DNA of 11,886 nt from Gammaproteobacteria bacterium (lineage in GTDB: Bacteria; Pseudomonadota; Gammaproteobacteria; UBA9339): positions 1 through 11,886 of the forward strand of contig JAHIYS010000004.1 of assembly GCA_018814965.1 (NCBI GenBank), read 5' to 3'. Positions within the stretch are counted from its first letter, which is position 1. Every line of letters begins with the position of its first letter. Positions 1 through 7,100 of the stretch are shown here, piece by piece. The notes beneath the pieces are model-generated. The model made no database searches. It was not told the origin of the DNA and saw nothing but the letters and a program-made list of their open reading frames with translations. A program made the translations under genes and the position numbers.

Positions 1-177
1 AATTAAATTAAGATCTGATTGCAATGCATAAACTTCGCAGTTATTGCCCAAAACCATATTTGAGGGATCATATTGCGAACGAGTCACAACTCTAATGTTG
101 TAACCCAAGTTTAATAAACTTCGAATTAACACTTGACCAACAAAGCCATTAGCACCAGTTATAAGTATTTTTTTCAT
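1..177 (-). CDS. NAD-dependent epimerase/dehydratase (SDR), N-terminal fragment cut by window edge
   Basis: Only the first 59 codons are present; the frame stays open to base 1, so the gene continues beyond the window. The protein begins MKKILITGANGFVGQVL, the first beta strand of a Rossmann fold with the nucleotide-binding glycine motif (GANGFVG, residues 8-14) of the extended SDR sugar-nucleotide epimerase family. The start is ATG at 177-175 with a modest GAG purine stretch a few bases upstream. It lies 132 bases downstream of the WbuB-like glycosyltransferase gene, across a hairpin. In P. aeruginosa O11 an epimerase-like gene (wbjF) sits at this position before the initiating transferase gene, so an epimerase or reductase making the lipid-linked first sugar is a reasonable inference. 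The fragment is too short to fix the substrate; family assignment is solid. Confidence 0.85.
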   Translation of the reverse strand, partial: MKKILITGANGFVGQVLIRSLLNLGYNIRVVTRSQYDPSNMVLGNNCEVYALQSDLNLI

Positions 178-228
178 AAGGTCTCATTTAAACAATCCAA
201 TAAGCCATAGACACCAAACTCAAGCCTT

Positions 229-259
229 AAACTAATTCTAAACATATTAGAATTAGTTT
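229..259. repeat. Perfect 12-bp inverted repeat (terminator-like hairpin)
   Basis: AAACTAATTCTA at 229-240 and its exact reverse complement TAGAATTAGTTT at 248-259 flank a 7-base loop. On the + strand the right arm runs into six T residues (257-262), the layout of an intrinsic terminator. On the minus strand, the strand that carries the genes, the right arm ends in only three T and is followed by AAGG. Only two of the twelve pairs are G-C, so the stem is weak. It sits between the stop of the WbuB-like gene (310) and the start of the epimerase (177). An 8-base direct repeat AAGCCTTA (222-229 and 292-299) lies on either side. It could be a weak or bidirectional terminator, or a scar at a cassette boundary. 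Confidence 0.5.
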
Positions 260-309
260 TTTCATAATTAACTTACTTAACTGAAATAGATAAGCCTTAG
301 TTTACACTT

Positions 310-1530
310 TTATCTTTTTTCTACAGCAGTCGTTTGTTTAAATATCTCAATAAATTTATTAACCCCGACAGCAAGTGATAGATTTTTCGAATAAAAGTTC
401 ATTCCATTCTTACCCATTTCCATCAACTCATTCTCTGTAAGATTTGCCATTTTTAATACCGTCAAGGCAATCGAAGATGGGTCCTCAGGTTGCGCACAAT
501 AACCAGCCTTAGCTTGTATCACCAAATCTGCGGCATCTCCTTTTACGGCCATCAATATTGGTTTTCCAACCGATAGATATGCTTGCGTTTTCGATGGGAT
601 AGTGATTTCAAATAACGACTCTTCTTTTAAATGCACCAGTAATACACTAGCTTCACGTAGAATATCACCAATACTATTCATCGGCACTTGGGGCAAAAAC
701 CTGACATTTTTCTGTGCTTTTGCTAACTGTCGCAGCCTATTTGCTTCTATTCCACCACCAACAAAAATAAAGTGCACTTTAGAATTGGCCTCTTCCACTA
801 TCTTCGCTGCCGATAACACAGCTTCAAGAGACTGGGCCTTGCCAATATTACCTGCAAATACCACATTAAAATTCCCTGACTCTCCTAATGTACAAGCAGA
901 AACGTCATTATGCATATGAAGGGCTTGCTCATCACACCAATTATAAATAACACTAATCTTATCTGCTCGTACTTTACGGTCGATCAATAATCTGCGAAAT
1001 CCCGGTGATAAAACTACAATATGTTTCGCGCGCTGATAAATCCATAAACAAACCTTACCTATAACATCTAATACCCAAGAACTATTCAACATTTTGGTTG
1101 CTCTTAAAGTATCAGGCCACATATCTTGAATATCTAATACAAAAGGGATTCTTCGAAATAACCCTATAACAGCCGCCACCAATCCTACAGTCATAGGTGG
1201 TTGATAAGCATAAATGACATCGATATCTTTTCCACAAAACAAGCCATAAAAAAATGATGAGAAAGCAAAACTAAAATAGTTAAGTATACGCCTAAATTTC
1301 GAGCTATCATGACTCGGATATAGAGGAACACGCGTAACCTTCACTCCATCAATAATTTCTACCTGACGCCACCTCATTTTATACCCTGGATATATTTTCC
1401 CACCAGGATAGTTAGGGAAACCAGTTATAACCTCCAGCTGATGTCCGGCACTCTGCAATGCCTTAGCAAAAGCCAATCCTTTAAAAGTTGGCTCTGGATC
1501 AAACCACTGTGTCAATAAAAGAATATGCAT
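310..1530 (-). CDS. wbuB: WbuB/WbjE-like family 4 glycosyltransferase, probable L-FucNAc transferase
   Basis: A 406-residue GT-B glycosyltransferase acting on the cytoplasmic face of the inner membrane, adding a sugar to the growing lipid-linked repeat unit. The N-terminal acceptor domain (about 1-200) starts MHILLLTQWFDPEP and carries FPNYPGGKIYPGY (38-50) and DIQDMWPD (133-140), signatures of the WbuB group. The C-terminal donor domain (about 222-385) has FAGNIGKAQSLEAVL (225-239) and IPSKTQAYLSVGKPIL (311-326). The ATG at 1530 overlaps the fnlC stop by one base (TGATG), has AGGA seven bases upstream, and is preferred over an in-frame TTG at 1533. Its position directly after fnlABC matches E. 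coli wbuB and P. aeruginosa wbjE, so UDP-L-FucNAc is the likely donor. Fold and family are clear; the substrate is inferred from context. Confidence 0.88.
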   Translation of the reverse strand: MHILLLTQWFDPEPTFKGLAFAKALQSAGHQLEVITGFPNYPGGKIYPGYKMRWRQVEIIDGVKVTRVPLYPSHDSSKFRRILNYFSFAFSSFFYGLFCGKDIDVIYAYQPPMTVGLVAAVIGLFRRIPFVLDIQDMWPDTLRATKMLNSSWVLDVIGKVCLWIYQRAKHIVVLSPGFRRLLIDRKVRADKISVIYNWCDEQALHMHNDVSACTLGESGNFNVVFAGNIGKAQSLEAVLSAAKIVEEANSKVHFIFVGGGIEANRLRQLAKAQKNVRFLPQVPMNSIGDILREASVLLVHLKEESLFEITIPSKTQAYLSVGKPILMAVKGDAADLVIQAKAGYCAQPEDPSSIALTVLKMANLTENELMEMGKNGMNFYSKNLSLAVGVNKFIEIFKQTTAVEKR

Positions 1531-2672
1531 CAAGCATTCCTATTAAATTTTTTCCATACCAATCGATTTACATAATCGGTATAACTTTGAATAATTCTAA
1601 CTACTTTTTCCGAAACATTTGGCATTGCATAATCTGACACAAGTCTTAAATCGCGGTTTTTACCTCGACCCTGGTTAGATAAAATCTCCAACCCCTGCAA
1701 TACCCTATCAACCTCAAGTCCAGTCATCATTACTGAAGCCTCCTCAAAACCCTCTGGTCGCTCGTGTGCTTCACGGATATTTAATGCTGGGAAATTTAGA
1801 ATAGATGACTCTTCGGTGATTGTTCCACTATCAGACAGAACAGCTCGCGCAGATATCTGTAATTTTATATAATCATGAAAACCTAATGGTTTTAATAATT
1901 TCACTAGCGAATGAAAAGACACCTGTTTTGCATCAATTCTCTTTTGGGTACGGGGGTGAGTTGAAATAATAACAGGTTCGTTATATATTTCAGCTACCGA
2001 ATTAATAACTCCAACCAACTTCATTAAATTAAGATCTTTATCAATATTTTCTTCGCGATGAGCACTTACAACAAAATATTTTTCATTTTGCAATCCCAAA
2101 CTTTGTAGTACATTTGAGGCTTCAAAACCTTTTTTATAATAAGACAAGACCTCAAACATTGGACTACCAGTCTTAATTATACGATCTGGAGATATTCCTT
2201 CACTCAAGAGATATTCTCGAGAAATAGAGCTATATGTAAGGTTAATATCAGCCGTATGATCAACTATACGCCGATTGATCTCTTCAGGAACCCGTAGATC
2301 AAAACAACGATTGCCAGCCTCCATATGAAAAATTGGGATTTGTCGCCGTTTGGCTGAAATAGCGACCAAACAACTATTAGTATCACCCAAAACCAACAGT
2401 GCATCTGGCTTAACTTTCATTAAAACATCATCAATATTAATAATAACTTTACCAATTGTCTCTGCAGCTGTTTTACCAGCTGCATTTAAAAAATGATCCG
2501 GCTTTCGTATAGATAAATCATGAAAAAAAACTTCATTTAACTCATAATCATAATTTTGGCCAGTATGGACTAAAACATGTTCACAATACTGATCAAGCTT
2601 TGCAATTACTCGCGACAAGCGAATAATTTCCGGACGAGTACCAACTACTGTCATAACTTTAAGTTTTTTCAT
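1530..2672 (-). CDS. fnlC: FnlC/WbjD/CapG: UDP-N-acetyl-hexosamine C2-epimerase (last step to UDP-L-FucNAc)
   Basis: A 380-residue protein of the non-hydrolysing UDP-GlcNAc 2-epimerase superfamily, full length for the family. In the FnlABC pathway it inverts C2 of UDP-2-acetamido-2,6-dideoxy-L-talose to give UDP-L-FucNAc in the cytoplasm. Visible motifs in order: VVGTRPEIIRLS (9-20), LVLGDTNS (93-100), HMEAGNRCFD (116-125) with PEEINRRIVDH (129-139), SAHREEN (203-209), LSDSGTITEE (279-288) and HERPEGFE (303-310). The HMEAGNRCFD..PEEINR form is typical of the WbjD/CapG branch rather than housekeeping WecB. The ATG at 2672 follows the fnlB stop after one base, and the gene's TGA overlaps the next ATG, so the set is probably translationally coupled. 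A GGTGA stretch about eight bases upstream may serve as ribosome binding site. Confidence 0.93.
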   Translation of the reverse strand: MKKLKVMTVVGTRPEIIRLSRVIAKLDQYCEHVLVHTGQNYDYELNEVFFHDLSIRKPDHFLNAAGKTAAETIGKVIINIDDVLMKVKPDALLVLGDTNSCLVAISAKRRQIPIFHMEAGNRCFDLRVPEEINRRIVDHTADINLTYSSISREYLLSEGISPDRIIKTGSPMFEVLSYYKKGFEASNVLQSLGLQNEKYFVVSAHREENIDKDLNLMKLVGVINSVAEIYNEPVIISTHPRTQKRIDAKQVSFHSLVKLLKPLGFHDYIKLQISARAVLSDSGTITEESSILNFPALNIREAHERPEGFEEASVMMTGLEVDRVLQGLEILSNQGRGKNRDLRLVSDYAMPNVSEKVVRIIQSYTDYVNRLVWKKFNRNA

Positions 2673-2673
2673 A

Positions 2674-3780
2674 TTATGTCACCGTACTTGCAATAGTATC
2701 TGGAAGTTGTTTATCAAAAATCTCATTCGCCCAAATCCAAACAATCATCTCATCATCACCAATATTTGTAATATCATGCGCCCATCCTGGCACAGTTTCA
2801 ACAATCTCTGGAACATCACCAGAAACACAGTATGTGTATTTTTCATCAGTTAGAATATTACGAAAACAAAATCTAGCCCTGCCTTTGAGAACTAAAAATT
2901 TCTCTGTTTTAGTATGATGATAGTGTCCACCTCGAGTTATGCCTGGTAACGCCGTAAAAAAAGAAACCTGGCCAGACTTTTGGGTCTTTAATACCTCGAC
3001 AAAGATACCTCGAGGATCTTCGTGTTTGGACAAATTGTAGGAAAATTGCTGTGGCTTAAGGTAACTAACATATGTAGAATATAAAGCTCGAACCAATCCA
3101 TCCCCAACATCACCTATAACTAATGTTTTTCTATTCTCCTTGAATGACTTAATTTGCTCCGCTAATTCACCTATAGTTATTGAATAAACTGGATCGACCT
3201 TACAATAGGTTTCTTTAGACATTTGTCGACAAATCCCAATAAATGAGGAAATAACATCATCGATAAACACTAGATTAATTAACGCATCTGGATCGTTAAC
3301 TTGGATTGGCAGATCATTAGCAATATTGTAACAAAAAGTAGCCACGACTGAATTATAATTTGGTCGACACCACTTACCAAACACATTGGGCAATCGGTAA
3401 ATATACACTGGAACATTTGTCTTCATGCTATAGTCTAATAACACTTGCTCACTTTCTAATTTACTAATTCCATAAGGATTATCAATCTCAGCTTGAATTG
3501 AAGAAGAAAATATTATTGGTATTTTACATTCAGAATCTATAATTAAATCACAAAGTTTTCGCGTAAAATCAGTATTGCCAGCAGCAAACTCATCAGGATT
3601 TTGGGGGCGATTAACACCAGCGAGATGAAAAATACACTCAATATCAACTATCTCTTTTCGCAAGTCTTCGATTAAGGATTTTTCGTCAAAATGGACAATC
3701 TCATATTCTTGCAGCTCTTGCAGTTTGACAACCAAATTCTTGCCAATAAAACCTTCAGAACCAGTAATCAATACTTTCAT
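2674..3780 (-). CDS. fnlB: FnlB/WbjC/CapF: bifunctional C3-epimerase and C4-reductase with cupin tail
   Basis: A 368-residue two-domain enzyme. The N-terminal SDR domain (about 1-245) has the NAD(P) motif GSEGFIG (7-13) and the YxxxK pair Y103/K107 in NPYGISK. The C-terminal cupin domain (about 246-368) carries GGHYHHTKTEKF (284-295) and PGWAHDITN (331-339), whose histidines are the expected metal and active-site ligands. In the CapF family the cupin epimerises C3 of the 4-keto intermediate and the SDR domain reduces C4 with NADPH, giving UDP-2-acetamido-2,6-dideoxy-L-talose for FnlC. The ATG at 3780 is chosen over an in-frame TTG at 3798 because the protein then begins MKVLITGSEG, as family members do, and a TGGA stretch lies 7 bases upstream. 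It is 31 bases downstream of fnlA and one base before fnlC. Confidence 0.93.
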   Translation of the reverse strand: MKVLITGSEGFIGKNLVVKLQELQEYEIVHFDEKSLIEDLRKEIVDIECIFHLAGVNRPQNPDEFAAGNTDFTRKLCDLIIDSECKIPIIFSSSIQAEIDNPYGISKLESEQVLLDYSMKTNVPVYIYRLPNVFGKWCRPNYNSVVATFCYNIANDLPIQVNDPDALINLVFIDDVISSFIGICRQMSKETYCKVDPVYSITIGELAEQIKSFKENRKTLVIGDVGDGLVRALYSTYVSYLKPQQFSYNLSKHEDPRGIFVEVLKTQKSGQVSFFTALPGITRGGHYHHTKTEKFLVLKGRARFCFRNILTDEKYTYCVSGDVPEIVETVPGWAHDITNIGDDEMIVWIWANEIFDKQLPDTIASTVT

Positions 3781-3811
3781 AACATTATTCCAAACCAAAA
3801 GTTAATATTGC

Positions 3812-4828
3812 TTATTTAGAAACCAGGTCTCTAATAAGGTCTAATTTAAGCAGTAATTTTTTTAAACCAGCAACATCTAGCCGCTCAGTATTATGTGAAT
3901 TATAATCTTCATACTTCGATATTTTTAATTCGCCACTATCTATATATTTACCATAATTGAGGTCTCGTAAGTCAGGAGGGATTCGGAAATAATGGCCCAG
4001 ATCCTCTGCACAGGCCATTTCTTCTCGGCTTAGCAATGTCTCGTATAACTTTTCACCATGACGGGTACCGATAATTTTCAACTTAGATTTTTTTTGATCC
4101 AATATATCAAACAGCGCTTCCGCTAAAGTTTTCACAGTAGCTGCGGGGGCTTTTTGCACAAAAATATCCCCATTATGCCCATGTTTAAATGCATACAAAA
4201 CTAAATCAACCGCATCATCGAGCGTCATCATGAAGCGCGTCATATCAGGATCAGTTACTGTAATGGGCTTATTCGCCTGTAGTTGCTCTAGAAAAAGCGG
4301 TATCACTGATCCACGTGAAGCCATAACATTTCCATAACGGGTCCCACATATTATAGTTTTTTTATCATCAACATTTCGAGATTTAGCCACCATGACTTTT
4401 TCCATCATAGCCTTAGAAATCCCCATGGCATTAATGGGGTAAACTGCTTTATCTGTGCTCAAACAAATAATCCGCTTTACTTCACACTGAATTGCAGCCT
4501 CTAAAACATTATCAGTACCGATTATGTTGGTTTTAACTGCTTCCATTGGATAAAACTCACAAGATGGCACTTGTTTCAGTGCAGCAGCATGAAAAATATA
4601 ATCAATCCCACGCACAGCATTTAAAACACTTCGGTAATCACGTACATCACCTATATAAAACTTCAGCTTCTCATTTCTATATTTAATCCGCATGTCTTCT
4701 TGCTTTTTCTCATCTCGACTAAAAATACGGATCTCTTTAATATCGGAATCAAGGAAACGGTTTAGAACTGCGGTACCAAAAGAGCCTGTACCTCCAGTGA
4801 TAAGCAATATTTTGTTAATAAATTTCAT
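3812..4828 (-). CDS. fnlA: FnlA/WbjB/CapE: UDP-GlcNAc 4,6-dehydratase (C5-inverting)
   Basis: A 338-residue extended SDR that starts L-FucNAc synthesis by 4,6-dehydration of UDP-GlcNAc with inversion at C5, in the cytoplasm. The cofactor motif GGTGSFG is at 12-18 and a FHAAALKQVP segment at 79-88, as in the polysaccharide-type dehydratases related to FlaA1/PseB. STDKAVYP (124-131) supplies D126 and K127. The usual catalytic tyrosine of the SDR YxxxK motif is methionine here (NAMGISK, M135 and K139), a substitution described for S. aureus CapE and diagnostic for this branch. The C-terminal GTRHGEKLYE is at 254-263. The ATG at 4828 has a strong AAAGG ribosome binding site six bases upstream, the best in the window, and a candidate promoter lies in the 121-base gap before it. 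Confidence 0.94.
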   Translation of the reverse strand: MKFINKILLITGGTGSFGTAVLNRFLDSDIKEIRIFSRDEKKQEDMRIKYRNEKLKFYIGDVRDYRSVLNAVRGIDYIFHAAALKQVPSCEFYPMEAVKTNIIGTDNVLEAAIQCEVKRIICLSTDKAVYPINAMGISKAMMEKVMVAKSRNVDDKKTIICGTRYGNVMASRGSVIPLFLEQLQANKPITVTDPDMTRFMMTLDDAVDLVLYAFKHGHNGDIFVQKAPAATVKTLAEALFDILDQKKSKLKIIGTRHGEKLYETLLSREEMACAEDLGHYFRIPPDLRDLNYGKYIDSGELKISKYEDYNSHNTERLDVAGLKKLLLKLDLIRDLVSK

Positions 4829-4863
4829 CTGCCACCTTTATCCCTTTATCTAAATTAAAAACA

Positions 4864-4892
4864 ATAATATTTAAGTAAATCCTGTCGCTCAA
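4864..4892 (-). promoter_or_regulatory. Candidate sigma-70-type promoter upstream of fnlA
   Basis: On the minus strand, TTGAGC (4892-4887) and TATTAT (4869-4864) are separated by 17 bases. They match the -35 consensus at 4 of 6 and the -10 consensus at 5 of 6. A start of transcription would fall near 4857, about 30 bases before the fnlA ATG at 4828. The hit is in the 121-base gap after the glycosyltransferase stop, where an internal promoter for the fnl block would make sense. In AT-rich DNA such matches occur by chance, so this is only a candidate. Confidence 0.33.
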
Positions 4893-4949
4893 AATACCGA
4901 TCCATCGTTGCGTAAAATATTTTTACAAAACCACTTCGAAAAAATAAAA

Positions 4950-5945
4950 CTATTTTTCCTTACGCGATGCTATCACATAAGAGCCAAGTACCAGCTTCAA
5001 AAAAGTATCCCCCAATATCTTTACCACTCGTAAAAACCCATTAAGCTGCCAATTATACTTTTTAAGACTCTTAGCTCCACAAGAATAAATATCAAGATTC
5101 TGCAATTCATTAATATAAAACCCAAAAATTCTCTTTTTAATTTTACCAGAAAGCCTAACGCCAGACCTGCCTAGATTAATATCAAAAAGCCATGGCCATA
5201 ATTCTTTTAATCCTGCAAAGTGGTAACATACTAACAGCTGCTCATCTATCCACAAACGATTATCTCGCTCAGTGATTTTATATTTGGCAATATTCCATGG
5301 TGCAAGATTAACCCCTTTATGCTGAATAACCTTAACATTCTTAAATTTATTTTGCCAAGAATCGAGATATTTTTGGTCTCCATACCTACCCTCTGATGAA
5401 ATACTATAACACCATTCAATACAACGATCACGCCACCAACTCAAGCACGCCATGGCATATTCATCTCGCCTAAAAATCAAAACGCCCACATTATATATTC
5501 CAAACTTTTTTTCTTTACGCTGCCTCAAAAAAGAAAATCTATGCTCAACTATAGCAACAGAATAACCGCCAAACTCCTCATACAGGGACTCAGGATCGGA
5601 GAAAAAAAACATATCCGCATCAAGATAAGCAATAATATCTACTTGTGCATAATTCTCCAATATAAATAATATATACACCGGCCCACAGGTCCAATAATAC
5701 TCAACTTTTGAGCGAGTATTCTTGATATTTAGCAAATCTGAATTGGCTTTCTCTAAATCTCCCAAAAAAATAATAGTAACTTGCGGCAAAGCTAACTTCG
5801 CCATATTGGTATAACTATCCTCATCCAAACAAAGAGCAAAAAGATGAAAATCCCCGCAATGTTTTAGTAACGAACCATAAAGAGCTAAAGCCCTAGAAAA
5901 ATAGTGCCTGTCAAAAGAGGTACAAAAGTATTTAGTTTTATTCAT
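4950..5945 (-). CDS. GT-A fold (GT8-like) glycosyltransferase
   Basis: A 331-residue putative nucleotide-diphospho-sugar transferase. The N-terminus (KYFCTSFDRHYFSRALALYGSLLKH, residues 5-29, shown to 20 here: KYFCTSFDRHYFSRALALYG) is the opening strand and helix seen in GT8-like enzymes. A metal and nucleotide binding DxD motif lies in YLDADMFFF (D109, D111), followed by YNVGVLIFRRD (151-161), GDQKYLD (189-195), HKGVNLAPWNI (209-219) and YHFAG (241-245), all in family order. No signal peptide or clear membrane segment is seen, so it probably works on lipid-linked intermediates at the cytoplasmic membrane face. The ATG at 5945 has no good Shine-Dalgarno sequence. It follows the aminotransferase by 69 bases, counting from the end of that gene's full-length frame. 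Donor and linkage cannot be deduced; by neighbourhood the FdtA/FdtB sugar is one possibility. Confidence 0.8.
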   Translation of the reverse strand: MNKTKYFCTSFDRHYFSRALALYGSLLKHCGDFHLFALCLDEDSYTNMAKLALPQVTIIFLGDLEKANSDLLNIKNTRSKVEYYWTCGPVYILFILENYAQVDIIAYLDADMFFFSDPESLYEEFGGYSVAIVEHRFSFLRQRKEKKFGIYNVGVLIFRRDEYAMACLSWWRDRCIEWCYSISSEGRYGDQKYLDSWQNKFKNVKVIQHKGVNLAPWNIAKYKITERDNRLWIDEQLLVCYHFAGLKELWPWLFDINLGRSGVRLSGKIKKRIFGFYINELQNLDIYSCGAKSLKKYNWQLNGFLRVVKILGDTFLKLVLGSYVIASRKEK

Positions 5946-5965
5946 ACTAAAAATCAGCTTATAAT

Positions 5966-5996
5966 AATATAGAAATCAACATCTAACCAATATCAA
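5966..5996 (-). promoter_or_regulatory. Weak candidate promoter upstream of the GT8-like gene
   Basis: In the 69-base gap after the aminotransferase frame, the minus strand shows TTGATA (5996-5991, 5 of 6 to the -35 consensus) and TATATT (5971-5966) with a 19-base spacer. An alternative is TTGGTT (5990-5985) with TATTAT (5966-5961) at 18 bases. Both are non-ideal and the region is very AT-rich, so chance matches are likely. Confidence 0.2.
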
Positions 5997-6014
5997 GTTT
6001 TTATCTTAGCTCTT

Positions 6015-6104
6015 CTAAAATCGATTCATAACCGCGATGACTTGCAATATATCCTCTTCTGAATGAGAAAAAGAAATCGGCAAGCTCAAGGTGGTTTCAT
6101 GAAT
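6015..6104 (-). other. Orphaned in-frame C-terminal coding tail of the FdtB-like aminotransferase
   Basis: Immediately after the TAA at 6107-6105, and in the same frame, 29 sense codons run from 6104 to 6018 before a TAG at 6017-6015. They encode a peptide beginning IHETTLSLPISFSHSEED and ending VMNRF. The LSLPIS segment followed by a Ser-Glu-Glu-Asp helix start is the standard C-terminal end of DegT/DnrJ/EryC1/StrS aminotransferases. Adding the tail brings the protein from 331 to about 361 residues, the normal family length. No ribosome binding site or start codon suggests separate translation. The tail is therefore best read as the severed end of the upstream gene. Confidence 0.85.
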
Positions 6105-7100
6105 TTACTCTGAAATAGGACATTTATAATCACCTAAAATATCAATAAGTGCTTTTTGATGATGAGGCGGCACCGGATAGTGTATTGCAGTGTTAATTCC
6201 GTTTTTGAGTAAATATTCCTTTAATCTATCTCGTTCGAGATGTCTGACATTGAAGATATGGTAAACATCAAAGTACCCATCTTGCACTATGGGTTTTATA
6301 AAATCATTTTTCAACTCCCTCAAATAAATCTCGGCCAATCGCCTTTTATGAGAATTAATCTCATCAAGTCTTTTAATCTTAACTAATAAAAAACCCGCCT
6401 GGATCTCATCTAATCTGGAATTATATCCTATATAGTCATTATAATATTTTACACTAGAGCCATAATTTCTTAATTTTTTGATTACCTCAGCTGTAGCTGA
6501 AGAATTGGTCACGACCGCACCAGCATCGCCGATAGCCCCCAGATTTTTAGTAGGATAAAAACTAAAGGCACCACAGTCACCGAAAGCTCCAACTTGCTTA
6601 TCTTTATATTTTGCTCCATGTGCTTGAGCGCAATCTTCTATCAATACTAAACCATGTTTCTGTACAATTGCCATTATTGGATCCATATCGCATGACTTTC
6701 CATATAAATGAACAATCATGATGGCTGTAGTTTTGGCAGTTAGTTTTCCCTCTATTTTTGTTGGATCTATGTTATACGTAGAAATATCAGGCTCAACCAA
6801 GACCGGCTTTAGACCACATTGCAAAATTGATAGTATAGTAGCAACATATGTATTAGCAGGAACTATGACCTCTGAACCCGCCTTAAAATTATGAGCTTTA
6901 AGTGATAAAACCAATGCATCAAGACCAGAGGCAACCCCTACACACCTCTCGCTACCAACATATCTAGCAAATTCAGCCTCAAAATTAGAAACATTATTGC
7001 CCAGTATATATTGACCCCCTTCCAATATTTTACTAAAAACAGCAATATAATCGGCAAAAAAAGATTTATTTAGTTCGGCTAGGTTTTCATACTCAATCAT
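6105..7100 (-). CDS. fdtB: FdtB/QdtB-like PLP sugar aminotransferase (DegT family), truncated by an in-frame TAA
   Basis: A 331-residue DegT/DnrJ/EryC1/StrS aminotransferase. It would transfer an amino group from glutamate to C3 of the 3-keto-6-deoxyhexose made by the adjacent FdtA-like isomerase, giving dTDP-Fuc3N or dTDP-Qui3N. Motifs: ASGLDAL (57-63), PANTYVAT (81-88), EDCAQAHGA (155-163, with the cofactor-ring aspartate D156), SFYPTKNLGA (180-189, K185 being the expected PLP lysine) and GYNSRLDEIQAG (225-236). The ATG at 7100 overlaps the fdtA stop by 8 bases, with GAGG nine bases upstream. The frame ends at a TAA at codon 332, but the same frame goes on for 29 recognisable family codons to 6018. 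The gene is therefore a nonsense-truncated allele, a sequencing error, or read through. Catalytic residues are intact; loss of the C-terminal strand and helix would probably harm folding or activity. Confidence 0.9.
   Translation of the reverse strand: MIEYENLAELNKSFFADYIAVFSKILEGGQYILGNNVSNFEAEFARYVGSERCVGVASGLDALVLSLKAHNFKAGSEVIVPANTYVATILSILQCGLKPVLVEPDISTYNIDPTKIEGKLTAKTTAIMIVHLYGKSCDMDPIMAIVQKHGLVLIEDCAQAHGAKYKDKQVGAFGDCGAFSFYPTKNLGAIGDAGAVVTNSSATAEVIKKLRNYGSSVKYYNDYIGYNSRLDEIQAGFLLVKIKRLDEINSHKRRLAEIYLRELKNDFIKPIVQDGYFDVYHIFNVRHLERDRLKEYLLKNGINTAIHYPVPPHHQKALIDILGDYKCPISE

Noticed and set aside
602..919. Open + strand frame of 105 codons opposite the WbuB-like gene
   Set aside because: It lies wholly antisense to a well-recognised glycosyltransferase and its translation shows no family motif.
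2..2037. A 15-base direct repeat ATTAAATTAAGATCT at 2-16 and 2023-2037
   Set aside because: Both copies encode Asp-Leu-Asn-Leu in frame inside unrelated genes; in AT-rich DNA this is most likely coincidence.
5246..5431. 61-codon minus-strand frame inside the GT8-like gene
   Set aside because: Out of frame within a gene with clear motifs; its translation has no recognisable features.
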